Source: Xanthobacter sp. YC-JY1
GTDB lineage: Bacteria > Pseudomonadota > Alphaproteobacteria > Rhizobiales > Xanthobacteraceae
DNA length: 64,000 nt
Direction: 5' to 3'
Assembly (NCBI RefSeq): GCF_021730305.1
Contig: NZ_CP032674.1
Location: 1 to 64,000, forward strand
Shown here: one piece after another, positions 18,206 through 26,964 of the stretch
Layout of the letters: each line of letters opens with the position of its first letter
Position numbering within the stretch: the first letter of the stretch is position 1
The notes under the pieces: model-generated
Seen by the model: the letters and a program-made list of their open reading frames with translations, nothing else
Told to the model about the DNA's origin: nothing
The model's database searches: none
Position numbers and translations under genes: made by a program

Positions 18206-18958
18206 ATGAGCCTGCATCTCGCCGGCATCGACGGCTGCCGCGGCGGCTGGGTGGTCGCCCGATGGGACGGCGGCAGCCGGCTCGATCTGATCCGGGTGGC
18301 GCGGGTGGAGGCGCTATTCGACGCGCCGGATGCTCCTGCCATCGCCTGCGTGGACATGCCCATCGGCCTGCCGGAAACCGGCGAGATCGGCGGGCGCAGC
18401 GCGGAGCGGGCGGTACGCCCGCTGCTCGGCGCGCGGCAATCCTCGGTGTTCGCCGTGCCGGCACGGGCGGCGGTGATGGCCGGCATGGGGCCGGGGGATG
18501 AAAAGGCGCGCTTTGCCGCCGCCTGCGCCGCGGCGCTCGCGCATTCGAGCCCGCCGCGCAAGGTCTCCATCCAGTGCTTCAACCTCTTCCCCAAGATCGC
18601 CGAGCTGGACGAGCTGCTGCTGCGCCGAGCCGAGCTGCGGGACCGGCTGATCGAGTGCCACCCGGAAGTGTCGTTCCGCATCATGAACGGCGCGCCGCTC
18701 GAGCTGGCGAAGAAGGTGAAGAACCGGCCGCACCCGCCCGGCCTCGACCTGCGCATCGGCCTCCTCGCCCGGGCCGGCATGCCGGTCGATCTGCTCCAGG
18801 CGAGGACCGCGGCTGCGCTCGGCGCAGGGCTCGACGACCTCGTGGATGCCTGCGCCTGCGCCGTCACCGCGAAAAGAGTGTTCGAGGGCAAGGCCTTGCG
18901 CTTCCCCGACCCGCCGGAGCGCGATGCCTTCGGCCTGCCGGTGGCCATCACCGCCTGA
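18206..18958 (+). CDS. DUF429 domain protein
   Basis: The 250-residue protein starts LHLAGIDGCRGGWVVARWD, the ribonuclease-H-like first strands of DUF429 (predicted nuclease-like fold). CVDMPIGLPE and the GARQSSVFAVP segment follow, and LIECHPEVSF with DDLVDACACAVTA supply further acidic residues. Biochemical activity is unknown. ATG is 4 bases after the extensin-like gene stop, so the two are co-transcribed and probably coupled. Confidence 0.88.
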   Translation: MSLHLAGIDGCRGGWVVARWDGGSRLDLIRVARVEALFDAPDAPAIACVDMPIGLPETGEIGGRSAERAVRPLLGARQSSVFAVPARAAVMAGMGPGDEKARFAAACAAALAHSSPPRKVSIQCFNLFPKIAELDELLLRRAELRDRLIECHPEVSFRIMNGAPLELAKKVKNRPHPPGLDLRIGLLARAGMPVDLLQARTAAALGAGLDDLVDACACAVTAKRVFEGKALRFPDPPERDAFGLPVAITA

Positions 18959-19042
18959 GCCGCCTTCGATCTAAGTCGAATTCCGATCGCCCTGCGCGCC
19001 TCGCTATGCGCAAGAGATTGTCTCCACGACGGAATTGCCGAC

Positions 19043-20569
19043 ATGCCCGAAAACCGCATCCGCCTCTCGTCCTTGCGTGACAGGATCGTCCCGGCCGAGG
19101 AGGCCGCGGCGCTGATCGGCGACGGCATGATCGTGGGCATGAGCGGCTTCACCCGCGCCGGCGAGGCGAAGGCCGTGCCGATGGCGCTGGCCGCCCGCGC
19201 CAATGCGGCCCATGCGCGCGGCGAGCCGCTGCGCATCACCCTCATCACCGGCGCCTCGCTGGGCAACGACCTCGACAAGCAGATGGCGGAAGCCCACCTG
19301 CTCTCCCGCCGCATCCCGTTCCAGTCGGACCCGGCCCTGCGCAAGGCGATCAACGCTGGCGAGGTGATGTTCGTGGACCAGCATCTGTCCGAGACGGTGG
19401 AGCACCTGCGCACCAACCAGCTCGGCCCCATCGACGTGGCGGTGATCGAGGCGGTGGGCATCACCGCGTCCGGCGGCATCATTCCCACCACCTCGGTGGG
19501 CAATTCGGCCACCTTCGCCATCCTGGCGAAGAAGGTCATCGTCGAGATCAACCTCACCCAGCCGGAGGAGCTGGAAGGGCTGCACGACATCTACATCCCC
19601 ACCCGCCGCCCGTTCCGCGAGCCGATCCCGGTGGTGACGCCGGAAAGCCGGGTGGGCCTGCCCTTCATTCCCATCGACCCGGAAAAGATCGCCGCCATCG
19701 TGGTGACGCGGAAGCTCGATTCCGCCTCGAACGTGCTGCCGCCGGACGCCGAGACCGCCGCCATCGCCGGCCATCTCATGGAGTTCCTGAAGCACGAGGT
19801 GAAGATCGGCCGCCTCACCAACCGGCTCCAGCCGCTGCAGGCCGGCATCGGCACCATCGCCAACGCGGTGATGCACGGCTTCATCGAGAGCCCGTTCGGC
19901 GACCTCACCATGTATTCCGAGGTGCTGCAGGATTCGACCTTCGACCTGTTCGACGCCGGCAAGTTGAATTTCGCGTCGGGCTCGTCCATCACCCTGTCCA
20001 AGGCGAAGTACGACCAGGTGATGCCGCGCATCACCGACTACAAGTCGCGCCTCATCCTGCGGCCGCAGGAGATCTCCAACCATCCCGAGATCATCCGCCG
20101 CCTCGGCCTCATCGGCATCAACACGGCGCTGGAATTCGACCTCTACGGCAACGTGAATTCCACCCATGTGGGCGGCACCCACATGATGAACGGCATCGGC
20201 GGCTCCGGCGATTTCGCCCGCAATGCCTATCTCTCGGTGTTCGTCACCAAGTCCATCGCCAAGGGTGGGGCGCTCTCCTCCGTGGTGCCCATGGTGAGCC
20301 ATGTGGACCACACCGAGCACGACGTGGACATCCTCGTCACCGAGGTGGGCCTTGCGGACCTGCGCGAGCTGGCGCCGCGGGAGCGGGCGCGGGTCATCAT
20401 CGCCAATTGCGTGCATCCGCTCTATCGCGATGCGCTGTCCGACTATTTCGAGCGGGCCACGGCGCGCGGCGGGCACACGCCGCACATCATCGAGGAGGCG
20501 CTCGCCTGGCACGTGCGGGCGCGGGAAGAGGGCACCATGCTCCCGGAAAAGACACGGAAGATCGCGTGA
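19043..20569 (+). CDS. Acetyl-CoA hydrolase/transferase family (succinyl-CoA:acetate CoA-transferase type)
   Basis: The 508-residue class I CoA-transferase has GMSGFTRAGEAKAVP, ITLITGASLGNDLD, GITASGGIIPTTSVGN and the glutamate context MYSEVLQDSTF (Glu293), which forms the glutamyl-CoA thioester. The C-terminal block GGTHMMNGIGGSGDFARNA is strongly conserved in the AarC/SCACT group. It would exchange CoA between acetyl-CoA and succinate or another carboxylate. It stands alone between DUF429 and the phosphohexomutase. Substrate is inferred from family only. Confidence 0.92.
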   Translation: MPENRIRLSSLRDRIVPAEEAAALIGDGMIVGMSGFTRAGEAKAVPMALAARANAAHARGEPLRITLITGASLGNDLDKQMAEAHLLSRRIPFQSDPALRKAINAGEVMFVDQHLSETVEHLRTNQLGPIDVAVIEAVGITASGGIIPTTSVGNSATFAILAKKVIVEINLTQPEELEGLHDIYIPTRRPFREPIPVVTPESRVGLPFIPIDPEKIAAIVVTRKLDSASNVLPPDAETAAIAGHLMEFLKHEVKIGRLTNRLQPLQAGIGTIANAVMHGFIESPFGDLTMYSEVLQDSTFDLFDAGKLNFASGSSITLSKAKYDQVMPRITDYKSRLILRPQEISNHPEIIRRLGLIGINTALEFDLYGNVNSTHVGGTHMMNGIGGSGDFARNAYLSVFVTKSIAKGGALSSVVPMVSHVDHTEHDVDILVTEVGLADLRELAPRERARVIIANCVHPLYRDALSDYFERATARGGHTPHIIEEALAWHVRAREEGTMLPEKTRKIA

Positions 20570-20605
20570 GCGCCACGGCGGCGTCACCGTGCCGCCGCCG
20601 CGAGG

Positions 20606-20630
20606 GGAACTAATCCGAAGCGCAGCCGTT
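20606..20630 (+). promoter_or_regulatory. EcfG-type general-stress promoter of the phosphohexomutase
   Basis: GGAAC at 20606-20610, a 16-base spacer and CGTT at 20627-20630 match the consensus exactly. The preferred start codon is 68 bases downstream. Confidence 0.8.
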
Positions 20631-20697
20631 CGTACGGTCACGAATCCGTGCTATCTCGCGACCGCGAAATTTTGCGTGCTGCGGAGGAATGGTCCCC

Positions 20698-22197
20698 ATG
20701 TTCCCGACGCCGAAGCCGGTCCTGACGCCCAATACCTACGCCTACGAGTCCGAGCCCATGGTGAAGCCGACCGGCTTCCGGGAGTATGACGCCCGCTGGT
20801 TGTTCCAGAAGGAAATCAACCTGATGGGCGTGCAGGCCCTGGGCATGGGCCTGGGCACGCTGATGCACGAGATGGGCGTGAAGCCGGAGATCGTCACCGG
20901 CCACGACTTCCGCTCCTATTCCTCCTCCATCAAGCTGGCGCTGGTCTCCGGCCTCATGGCGGCGGGCATCAAGGTGCATGACATCGGCCTCGCCATGTCG
21001 CCCATGGCCTATTTCGCCCAGTTCGCCCTCGACGTGCCGGCGGTGGCCATGGTCACCGCCTCGCACAACGACAATGGCTGGACCGGCGTGAAGATGGGCG
21101 TGAACCGCCCGCTGACCTTCGGCCCGGATGAGATGACCCGGCTGAAGGAAATCGTGCTCGGCGCGAAGTTCGACCTCAAGGGCGGCGGCGCCTACGTGTT
21201 CGTCGAGAACTTCCCCGAGGTCTACATCAAGGACCTCACCGACCGGCCGAAGCTGAAGCACCCCATCAAGGCGGTGGTGGCCTGCGGCAACGGCACGGCC
21301 GGCGCCTTCGCCCCGAAGATCCTCGAGGCGCTGGGCGTCGAGGTGGTGCCGCTCGATACCGAGCTGGACCACACCTTCCCCAAGTACAATCCGAACCCCG
21401 AGGACATGGAGATGCTCCATGCCATGCGGGACGCGGTGCTGGAGCACAAGGCGGACGTGGCGCTCGGCTTCGACGGCGACGGCGACCGCTGCGGCGTGGT
21501 GGACAATACCGGCGAGGAGATCTTCGCCGACAAGGTGGGCGTGCTGCTCGCCCGCGACCTCGCCAAGATCTACCCCAACTCCACCTTCGTGGTCGACGTG
21601 AAGTCCACCGGCCTGTTCGCCACCGACCCCGAGCTCATCAAGCTCGGCGTGAAGGCGGACTATTGGAAGACCGGCCATTCCTACATGAAGCGCCGGGTGA
21701 ACGAGACCGGCGCGCTCGTGGGCTTCGAGAAGTCCGGCCACTACTTCTTCAACAAGCCCGTGGGCCGCGGCTATGACGACGGCCTCGTCTCCGCCATCGC
21801 CGTGCTCGACATGCTGGACCGCAACCCCGGCAAGAAGCTCAGCGAGCTGCGCGAGGCGCTGCCCAAGACCTGGTCCTCGCCCACCATGTCCCCCCACTGC
21901 GCGGACGAAGCCAAGTATGGCGTCGTCGCCAAGGTGGTGGAGCATTACGAGAAGCTGGCTGCTGAAGGCGCCACCGTCACCGGCCAGAAGATCCGTGACC
22001 TCGTGACGGTGAACGGCGTGCGCGTCACCTGCGAGGACGGCTCCTGGGGCCTCTTGCGCGCCTCCTCCAACAAGCCCGAGCTTGTGGTGGTGGTGGAAAG
22101 CCCGGTCTCCGAAGCCCGCATGCGCGAGATGTTCAAGGAGATCGACGGCGTGCTGCGCCAGCACCCCGGCATCGGCGAATACAACCAGACGATCTGA
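20698..22197 (+). CDS. Phosphomannomutase/phosphoglucomutase
   Basis: The 499-residue alpha-D-phosphohexomutase carries the phosphoserine motif VTASHND (Ser122), the Mg-binding loop GFDGDGDRC (Asp259, 261, 263), the sugar-binding loop GFEKSGHYFF and a C-terminal phosphate-binding domain (RASSNKPELVV). It interconverts hexose 6- and 1-phosphates, feeding exopolysaccharide, LPS and nucleotide-sugar synthesis (and trehalose precursors). ATG 20698 is chosen because GGAGG ends about 10 bases upstream; ATG 20689 overlaps that ribosome-binding site. An exact EcfG promoter precedes it, so stress induction alongside otsBA is plausible. Confidence 0.93.
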   Translation: MFPTPKPVLTPNTYAYESEPMVKPTGFREYDARWLFQKEINLMGVQALGMGLGTLMHEMGVKPEIVTGHDFRSYSSSIKLALVSGLMAAGIKVHDIGLAMSPMAYFAQFALDVPAVAMVTASHNDNGWTGVKMGVNRPLTFGPDEMTRLKEIVLGAKFDLKGGGAYVFVENFPEVYIKDLTDRPKLKHPIKAVVACGNGTAGAFAPKILEALGVEVVPLDTELDHTFPKYNPNPEDMEMLHAMRDAVLEHKADVALGFDGDGDRCGVVDNTGEEIFADKVGVLLARDLAKIYPNSTFVVDVKSTGLFATDPELIKLGVKADYWKTGHSYMKRRVNETGALVGFEKSGHYFFNKPVGRGYDDGLVSAIAVLDMLDRNPGKKLSELREALPKTWSSPTMSPHCADEAKYGVVAKVVEHYEKLAAEGATVTGQKIRDLVTVNGVRVTCEDGSWGLLRASSNKPELVVVVESPVSEARMREMFKEIDGVLRQHPGIGEYNQTI

Positions 22198-22218
22198 GGC
22201 GGTATCGCGTGCCGTGGA

Positions 22219-22530
22219 TCAGGCGGCCGGAGCCAATGGCTTCGCCCGCTCGATCCGCGCGCGCTCCTCGGGCGAGTTCAGTGTCTGCCACAGATCCGTC
22301 CGGCGCTGGACGTTCAGCCAGAAATCCGGGCTGTTGCCGAAGACGCGCGCGAGGATGAGCGCCGTCGCGGCCGTCACGGCGCGGCGATCGTTGCACAACT
22401 CGTTCACATGCTTCCGGGGAACACCCATGGCCTCCGCGAGCGCGGCCTGGGTGAGGCCGAGCGGGACCATGAATTCCTCGACGAGGATTTCGCCGACGCC
22501 CGCTGGCTTTCGCTTGGTCATCTTTCGCAT
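22219..22530 (-). CDS. higA: HigA-family antitoxin without an adjacent toxin
   Basis: The 103-residue protein has an XRE-type helix-turn-helix (GVGEILVEEFMVPLGLTQ, then ALAEAMGVPRKHVNELCN) and the VFGNSPDFWLNVQ segment characteristic of HigA. In complete modules the HigB mRNase gene lies just upstream; here the upstream neighbour on this strand is the sugar kinase, whose stop is 8 bases before this start, and no small toxin frame is seen on either side. ATG 22530 follows AGGGG; the TTG at 22542 is an alternative. It may be a solitary regulator. Confidence 0.85.
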   Translation of the reverse strand: MRKMTKRKPAGVGEILVEEFMVPLGLTQAALAEAMGVPRKHVNELCNDRRAVTAATALILARVFGNSPDFWLNVQRRTDLWQTLNSPEERARIERAKPLAPAA

Positions 22531-22538
22531 GTGTCCCC

Positions 22539-23483
22539 TCAATGCGCCGTCGCGCCCTCCTGCGCGGCGCGGGGGATGATGGCGCCGCGGTGCATGATGA
22601 CTTCGGCGGCGAGGCGGTGGCCGGCCTGGGCGGCGGCTTCGGGCGTCGCGCCGGCGATGCGGGCGGCGAGATAGCCGGCATTGAAGCTGTCGCCGGCCCC
22701 CGTGGTGTCGAGGGGGGAGACGGTGCGCTCCACCGGCACCTCCACGGTGCGCCCCTCGGCATGGACCAGCGCGCCGCCGGCCCCGTTCTTCACCACCACT
22801 TCGCTCACCCCGTAGGTGGTGATGCGCTCGATGGTGGCGGCGGGGGAGGCGTCACCCCACAGGGCCGCCTCGTCCTCGAAGGTGGGCAGCGCCATGCTGG
22901 AGCGCTTCAGCGCCTCGGCGAACACGGTGCGGGCGCGGGAGAGATCGCCGCCCCAGCCGCGCGGGCGGAAATTGCCGTCGAAGATGCGCCAGGCCGGCGG
23001 ACCGCTGCGGCTGTCGCCGGCTCCGCCCGCCATTTCCAGCGCGGCGAGGAAGCGGCCGAGCCCCTGGTTGGAATAAAGCGACAGGGTGATGCCGGAATAA
23101 TAGACCGCGCCCGCCCCCACCAGCGCCGCCGCCACCTCCTGCCAGCCGTCCGCCTCGAACAGGGCGCGGGCGGGGGAGGTGTCGCGCCAGTAATGGAAGC
23201 TGCGCTCGCCGGCGTCATCCGTGGTGATGAGATAGAGGCCGGGCACCTTGCCGCTGACGCGCGGGATCAGGTTCATGTCCACGCCTTCCGCCGCGCCGAG
23301 GGCGAGGATGTCGCCGGAGAAGGCATCGTCGCCGAGCGCGGTGGCATAGGCCACGTCCACGCCGGCCCGGGCGAGATAGACGGCGGTGTTGAAGGTGTCG
23401 CCGCCGAAGGCGAGGCCGAAGCGCCCGTCGGAACCGCGGGCGAGTTCCACCATCACCTCGCCCACACAGACCACTTTCGCCAC
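22539..23483 (-). CDS. kdgK: PfkB-family sugar kinase, probably 2-dehydro-3-deoxygluconokinase
   Basis: The 314-residue ribokinase-fold protein has VGEVMVELARG with FGGDTFNTAVYLARAG at the N-terminus, YWRDTSPAR, a conserved substrate segment in KDG kinases, and the catalytic DTTGAGDSFNAGYLAA near residue 265. KDG kinase phosphorylates 2-keto-3-deoxygluconate for entry into the Entner-Doudoroff pathway, consistent with edd in the window. Substrate specificity is inferred. It is followed closely by the HigA gene on the same strand. Confidence 0.88.
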   Translation of the reverse strand: MAKVVCVGEVMVELARGSDGRFGLAFGGDTFNTAVYLARAGVDVAYATALGDDAFSGDILALGAAEGVDMNLIPRVSGKVPGLYLITTDDAGERSFHYWRDTSPARALFEADGWQEVAAALVGAGAVYYSGITLSLYSNQGLGRFLAALEMAGGAGDSRSGPPAWRIFDGNFRPRGWGGDLSRARTVFAEALKRSSMALPTFEDEAALWGDASPAATIERITTYGVSEVVVKNGAGGALVHAEGRTVEVPVERTVSPLDTTGAGDSFNAGYLAARIAGATPEAAAQAGHRLAAEVIMHRGAIIPRAAQEGATAH

Positions 23484-23622
23484 GGCTGCCTCCGTTCCTG
23501 GTGCCCTGCGCCGGGCGCCGGACCCTAGAGCACGCGCCGGGCGGCTTGCAACGCAAGCGGACCGGATAACGCGTTCTCTTGCGCAAAGAGAGGCCGATTC
23601 ACCGCTCCTGAGCCGGAATGGC

Positions 23623-24330
23623 TCATTCCACCGGCGGCGGCACCGGGTGGGTCCAGGTGCCGTCGCGCGGCTCGGGGCCGGTGGGGCCGGGCTTTGCGCC
23701 GTCCTTGGCGGCGTCGCCCTCCGGCCGCGGCGTCCCGTAGCGCGCCCTGAGATCAGCGGCGCGGCCGCGATTGGCGGCGATGAGGCAAAGCGAGCGCTGC
23801 TCGAAATTGCCGATGCCGCGCGGCCCCTCGAACGGCGCGACGCCCTGGCAGTCGAGATTGCGGAACAGGAGGAAGCGCGACTGCGCCTCGTCGAGCTGCG
23901 TCTTCCAGCGGGCGCGCTGGGTGCTCTGCAGGTCGGTGCGCGCTTCGATGACGGTGAAGGCGTTGGCCAGCTCCGCCTCCAGCGCCTGCTCGGACGTGCG
24001 GGTCACGTCATAAAGGCAGCGATTGTATTGCCCGCCCGACACCTTCTCGCGCGGGCAGGCGACGACGACCTTCCAGCGCTCCGGCGTCGCCGCGTCGCTG
24101 CCGGACGCGCGGGGTGGCTGGGGGCGCGCCGGGGACGGGCCCGGTGGCAGGTCCGCATCGGCCGGAACGGGCGGTTCCGGCGCGGGCTCCGGCAGAGCGG
24201 GAGCGACCATGGGGGCGGGACCGTCCGGCGGCGGGCGCGTCAGCACCAGCAGCACGGGCGAGAAGGCCAGCAGCACGAGGGCGAGGGCGAGAAGCGCCCG
24301 CCGCCCCGGTCGCCGCCGCGCCGCCCCCAC
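23623..24330 (-). CDS. Membrane-anchored protein with LprI/DUF1311-like domain
   Basis: The 235-residue protein has a basic start and a hydrophobic anchor (RRALLALALVLLAFSPVLLVL, residues 11-31). A proline-rich linker of about 50 residues leads to a domain with QYNRCLYDVTRTSEQALEA, LDEAQSRFLLFRNLDC and SLCLIAANRGRAADLR. Three cysteines and this helical spacing match the lysozyme-inhibitor LprI / DUF1311 group, which works in the periplasm. The C-terminus is again proline-rich and disordered. Its start is 3 bases after the aminotransferase stop, so they share a transcript. Family assignment is probable. Confidence 0.75.
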   Translation of the reverse strand: MGAARRRPGRRALLALALVLLAFSPVLLVLTRPPPDGPAPMVAPALPEPAPEPPVPADADLPPGPSPARPQPPRASGSDAATPERWKVVVACPREKVSGGQYNRCLYDVTRTSEQALEAELANAFTVIEARTDLQSTQRARWKTQLDEAQSRFLLFRNLDCQGVAPFEGPRGIGNFEQRSLCLIAANRGRAADLRARYGTPRPEGDAAKDGAKPGPTGPEPRDGTWTHPVPPPVE

Positions 24331-24333
24331 GCC

Positions 24334-25521
24334 TCAGGCCACCTTGCGGTTGGCGGCGAGGAAATCGCCCATGCGGCCGAGCGCTGCGGTGATGTTCTCT
24401 CGCGAGGTGGCGTAGGAGAGGCGCAGGTAGCCCTCGCCATGGACGCCGAAATCCGGCCCGCCGATCACCGCCACGCCCGCTTCCTCCAGCAGGGCCGAGG
24501 CGAGCTTCTTGGCCGAGGTCCAGCCGGTGCCGGTGATGTTGGGGAAGGCGTAGAAGGCGCCCTTGGGCGTCGCGCAGGTGACGCCGGGCAGCGCGTTCAG
24601 CCCCTCCACCACCATGCGGCGGCGGGCGTCGAACTCGGCGGTCATGGCGAACACCGCATCCTGAGGACCTTCGAGCGCGGCGATGCCGGCATACTGTGTC
24701 GCGGCGTTGACGCAGGACCAGCAGTTCACCGCCAGCTTGCGCACCTGGTCGTAGAGGCTCTTCGGCCAGATGGAATAGCCGAGGCGCCAGCCGGTCATGG
24801 CATAGGTCTTGGACCAGCCGTTGAGCAGGATCAGCCGGTCGCGGATATCGGGATAGGCGAGGAGGGTGCGGTGTTCCTCCCCGTCGAAGAGGAAGCGGTC
24901 GTAGATCTCGTCCGACATGAGCGCGACGTGGGGATGGGCGGAAAGGCCCTTCACCAGCTTGTCGATCTCGGCGGCGGGGGTGACGCCGCCCGTGGGGTTG
25001 GCGGGCGAATTGATGATGAGGAGCCGCGTGCGCGGCGTGATGAGGGCAAGCGTCTCCTCGGCCGAGAAGGCGAAGCCGTTCTCCTCGCGGATCGGCACCG
25101 GGATGGGCGTCGCGCCGGTGTGCTCGATCATGGAGCGATAGATGGGAAAGCCGGGGTCGGGATAGAGGATCTCCGCGCCGGGCTCGCCGAACAGGCGGAT
25201 GGCCGCATACATGGTGACCTTGCCGCCAGGCACGATCATCACGAGGTTCGGGTCCACCTCGACGCCGTAGCGGCGGTTCAGATCGCCGGCCACCGCCTCG
25301 CGCAGCGGCAGGATGCCGACGGAGGGGGTATAGCCGTGCTGGCCGTCGCGCAGCGCCTTCACCGCCGCCTCGACGATGTGGGCGGGCGTCTGGAAGTCGG
25401 GCTGACCGATGCCGAGATTGAGGATGGAGCGCCCCTCCGCCTGGAGCGCCGTGGCGCGGGCGAGGACGGCGAAGGCGTTCTCCTCGCCGATGCGGTCGAA
25501 GGCGGGATTGGTGGTGAGCAT
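24334..25521 (-). CDS. Class I/II pyridoxal-phosphate aminotransferase
   Basis: The 395-residue fold-type I aminotransferase has GIGQPDFQTP at residues 37-46, Asn175 in NSPANPTGG, Asp204 in SDEIYDRF and the PLP lysine Lys238 in GWSKTYAMTGWRLGY. This pattern fits aspartate/alanine-type enzymes of subgroup I-gamma; the substrate cannot be read from the sequence. The start ATG 25521 is supported by AAGGAG about 9 bases upstream, and the long upstream frame to 25695 is rejected. A striking nested inverted repeat lies 44-95 bases upstream, towards the divergent FAD oxidase gene. Confidence 0.93.
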   Translation of the reverse strand: MLTTNPAFDRIGEENAFAVLARATALQAEGRSILNLGIGQPDFQTPAHIVEAAVKALRDGQHGYTPSVGILPLREAVAGDLNRRYGVEVDPNLVMIVPGGKVTMYAAIRLFGEPGAEILYPDPGFPIYRSMIEHTGATPIPVPIREENGFAFSAEETLALITPRTRLLIINSPANPTGGVTPAAEIDKLVKGLSAHPHVALMSDEIYDRFLFDGEEHRTLLAYPDIRDRLILLNGWSKTYAMTGWRLGYSIWPKSLYDQVRKLAVNCWSCVNAATQYAGIAALEGPQDAVFAMTAEFDARRRMVVEGLNALPGVTCATPKGAFYAFPNITGTGWTSAKKLASALLEEAGVAVIGGPDFGVHGEGYLRLSYATSRENITAALGRMGDFLAANRKVA

Positions 25522-25564
25522 CGCCGGCAGCTCCTTGGGCGCGCGGCGTCTTGTGCGCCGCTTC

Positions 25565-25616
25565 CAGAGCGCGATCCGAGCAAATTGACCCAATTTGCTC
25601 GGTGAATCGCCCTCTG
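25565..25616. promoter_or_regulatory. Nested inverted repeat, probable operator between divergent genes
   Basis: The inner arms CCGAGCAAATTG (25576-25587) and CAATTTGCTCGG (25591-25602) are a perfect 12-bp inverted repeat around ACC. The outer arms CAGAGCGCGAT (25565-25575) and ATCGCCCTCTG (25606-25616) match at 10 of 11. It sits 44 bases before the aminotransferase start and 138 bases before the FAD oxidase start. There is no T run, so it is not a terminator. The AT-rich centre inside GC-rich DNA suits a dimeric regulator site. Confidence 0.7.
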
Positions 25617-25754
25617 AACGTAGGGAAAGAGGACGCCTTGGATAGCACCGAAGGCCACGGGTGGGGAGTGGGGGAAAACCTGCTGCGACGCGCAAAGCGT
25701 GGCCATGGTCAGCATGTTACGAGAAAGCCAAGAGCCGAATCGGGAAACGTGCCC

Positions 25755-26882
25755 ATGTCCCAATCGACCGCCTCCCCCTCGACCGCCCCCCTGCCATTCG
25801 AGGAAACCGAGATCGCCATCGTCGGTGCCGGCATTGTCGGCCTGTCGGTCGCCCATGTGCTGACGAGCCTCGGCATCTGTGTGCGCTGCTTCGATGCCGG
25901 CGCGGCGGGCGGTGCCCAGTCGGCCGGGGGCTCGCGCATCATGCGCGCGGCCTATAACGATCCGCGCATGCTCTGGCTCGCCCGCAAGGCCAGCACCGGC
26001 TGGGCGCGGTGGGAGGAGGAGGCCGGCCGCCCCCTCATCGAGCGCACCGGCTCCTTCCTCATCGTCTCCGAGGCCGAGGCGGAGCTGAAGCGCCTCGCCG
26101 GGCTCGACCTCAAGGTCCGCTTCGTCTCTCCCGCCGAGCAGGAAGAGCTTCTGCCGGTGCACCGCCCGTGGTCCCGGCCGGTGATCCTGGAGGAGGAGGC
26201 CGGCACCATCCGCGCCCGCGACAGCATCGAATGGCTTGCCGCGACGCTCGGCGATGCGCTGCACGAGCACACGCCGGTGCTGGGCCTCACCCAGCGCGCC
26301 GGGCATGTGCTGGTCTCCACCCGCAGTGCCATCTACCGCGCGCGACGCGTGCTGGTGGCGGCGGGGATGCAGACGCCCATGCTCTCCGGCGCCATGGGCG
26401 TGCGGGTGCCGCAGGTCTACAGCGTGCACCAGCGGCTGCTCTTCCCCATGACCGGCGATCTCGCGGCGCGGCCCATGGTCTCCTTCCGGGACAAGAGCGA
26501 CCACCGCCACGGCGTGCTCTACACCTACGGCCTGCCGGCCCTGCATGACGGCCTGTTCGCCGTGGGTCTGGAGCCCAGTGACACCGACCGCAGCGGCGGC
26601 GGCCATCCCGACCAGGTGATCGAGCATACGCTGGCGCTGGCGGCCGAGACGCTGCCCGGCCTCGACACCTCGCGCTTCACCATCGAGAGCTGCGTCTCCA
26701 CCTCGCTGGAGCATCCCGACGACGGCGCGCCGTGGGAATCCGAACGCCTCGAGGTGGTCAGGCGCGGCGCGGTGGACTTCTTCGCCGGCGGCCACCTCTT
26801 CAAGTTCGCCCCGGCGCTGGGCGAAATGCTCGCCGGCATGGTGCTGGGCGAGGAGGTGCCCGCTATGCTCCGTCCGGAGTAG
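25755..26882 (+). CDS. FAD-dependent oxidoreductase, sarcosine oxidase (MSOX/SolA) type
   Basis: The 375-residue DAO-family protein has the dinucleotide-binding motif IAIVGAGIVGLSVAHVL with the matching DAGAAGG acid, the GGSRIMRAAYND segment, and a C-terminal HLFKFAPALGEMLA typical of monomeric sarcosine or N-methylamino-acid oxidases, which make an aldehyde, an amine and hydrogen peroxide. The usual FAD-linking cysteine of MSOX (near the C-terminus, in KxCxYT) is not evident: the corresponding stretch reads ESCVSTSLEH. ATG 25755 is chosen at the start of the fold; the upstream frame to 25551 is non-coding in character. The aldolase gene follows after 82 bases. Confidence 0.87.
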   Translation: MSQSTASPSTAPLPFEETEIAIVGAGIVGLSVAHVLTSLGICVRCFDAGAAGGAQSAGGSRIMRAAYNDPRMLWLARKASTGWARWEEEAGRPLIERTGSFLIVSEAEAELKRLAGLDLKVRFVSPAEQEELLPVHRPWSRPVILEEEAGTIRARDSIEWLAATLGDALHEHTPVLGLTQRAGHVLVSTRSAIYRARRVLVAAGMQTPMLSGAMGVRVPQVYSVHQRLLFPMTGDLAARPMVSFRDKSDHRHGVLYTYGLPALHDGLFAVGLEPSDTDRSGGGHPDQVIEHTLALAAETLPGLDTSRFTIESCVSTSLEHPDDGAPWESERLEVVRRGAVDFFAGGHLFKFAPALGEMLAGMVLGEEVPAMLRPE

Positions 26883-26964
26883 GCGGCACCCCCGCCGACC
26901 GCCATCGGCAAAGCCGCGCAAAGCGGTGACGAAAAATCCCAGAAAACGCCCCCGAGGAAGCCCC

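Noticed and set aside
16342-19590. A 1082-residue open frame on the reverse strand
   Set aside because: It is antisense to the nepR-like, extensin-like, DUF429 and CoA-transferase genes. Long antisense frames are expected in GC-rich DNA with this codon bias.
22219-23483. Complete HigBA toxin-antitoxin module
   Set aside because: The gene upstream of HigA on the same strand is a full-length PfkB kinase, and no small HigB-like frame is present.
23571-23597. CTCTTGCGCAAAGAG near-palindrome upstream of the sugar kinase
   Set aside because: Short and imperfect, and placed in a leaderless spacer; not distinguishable from chance.
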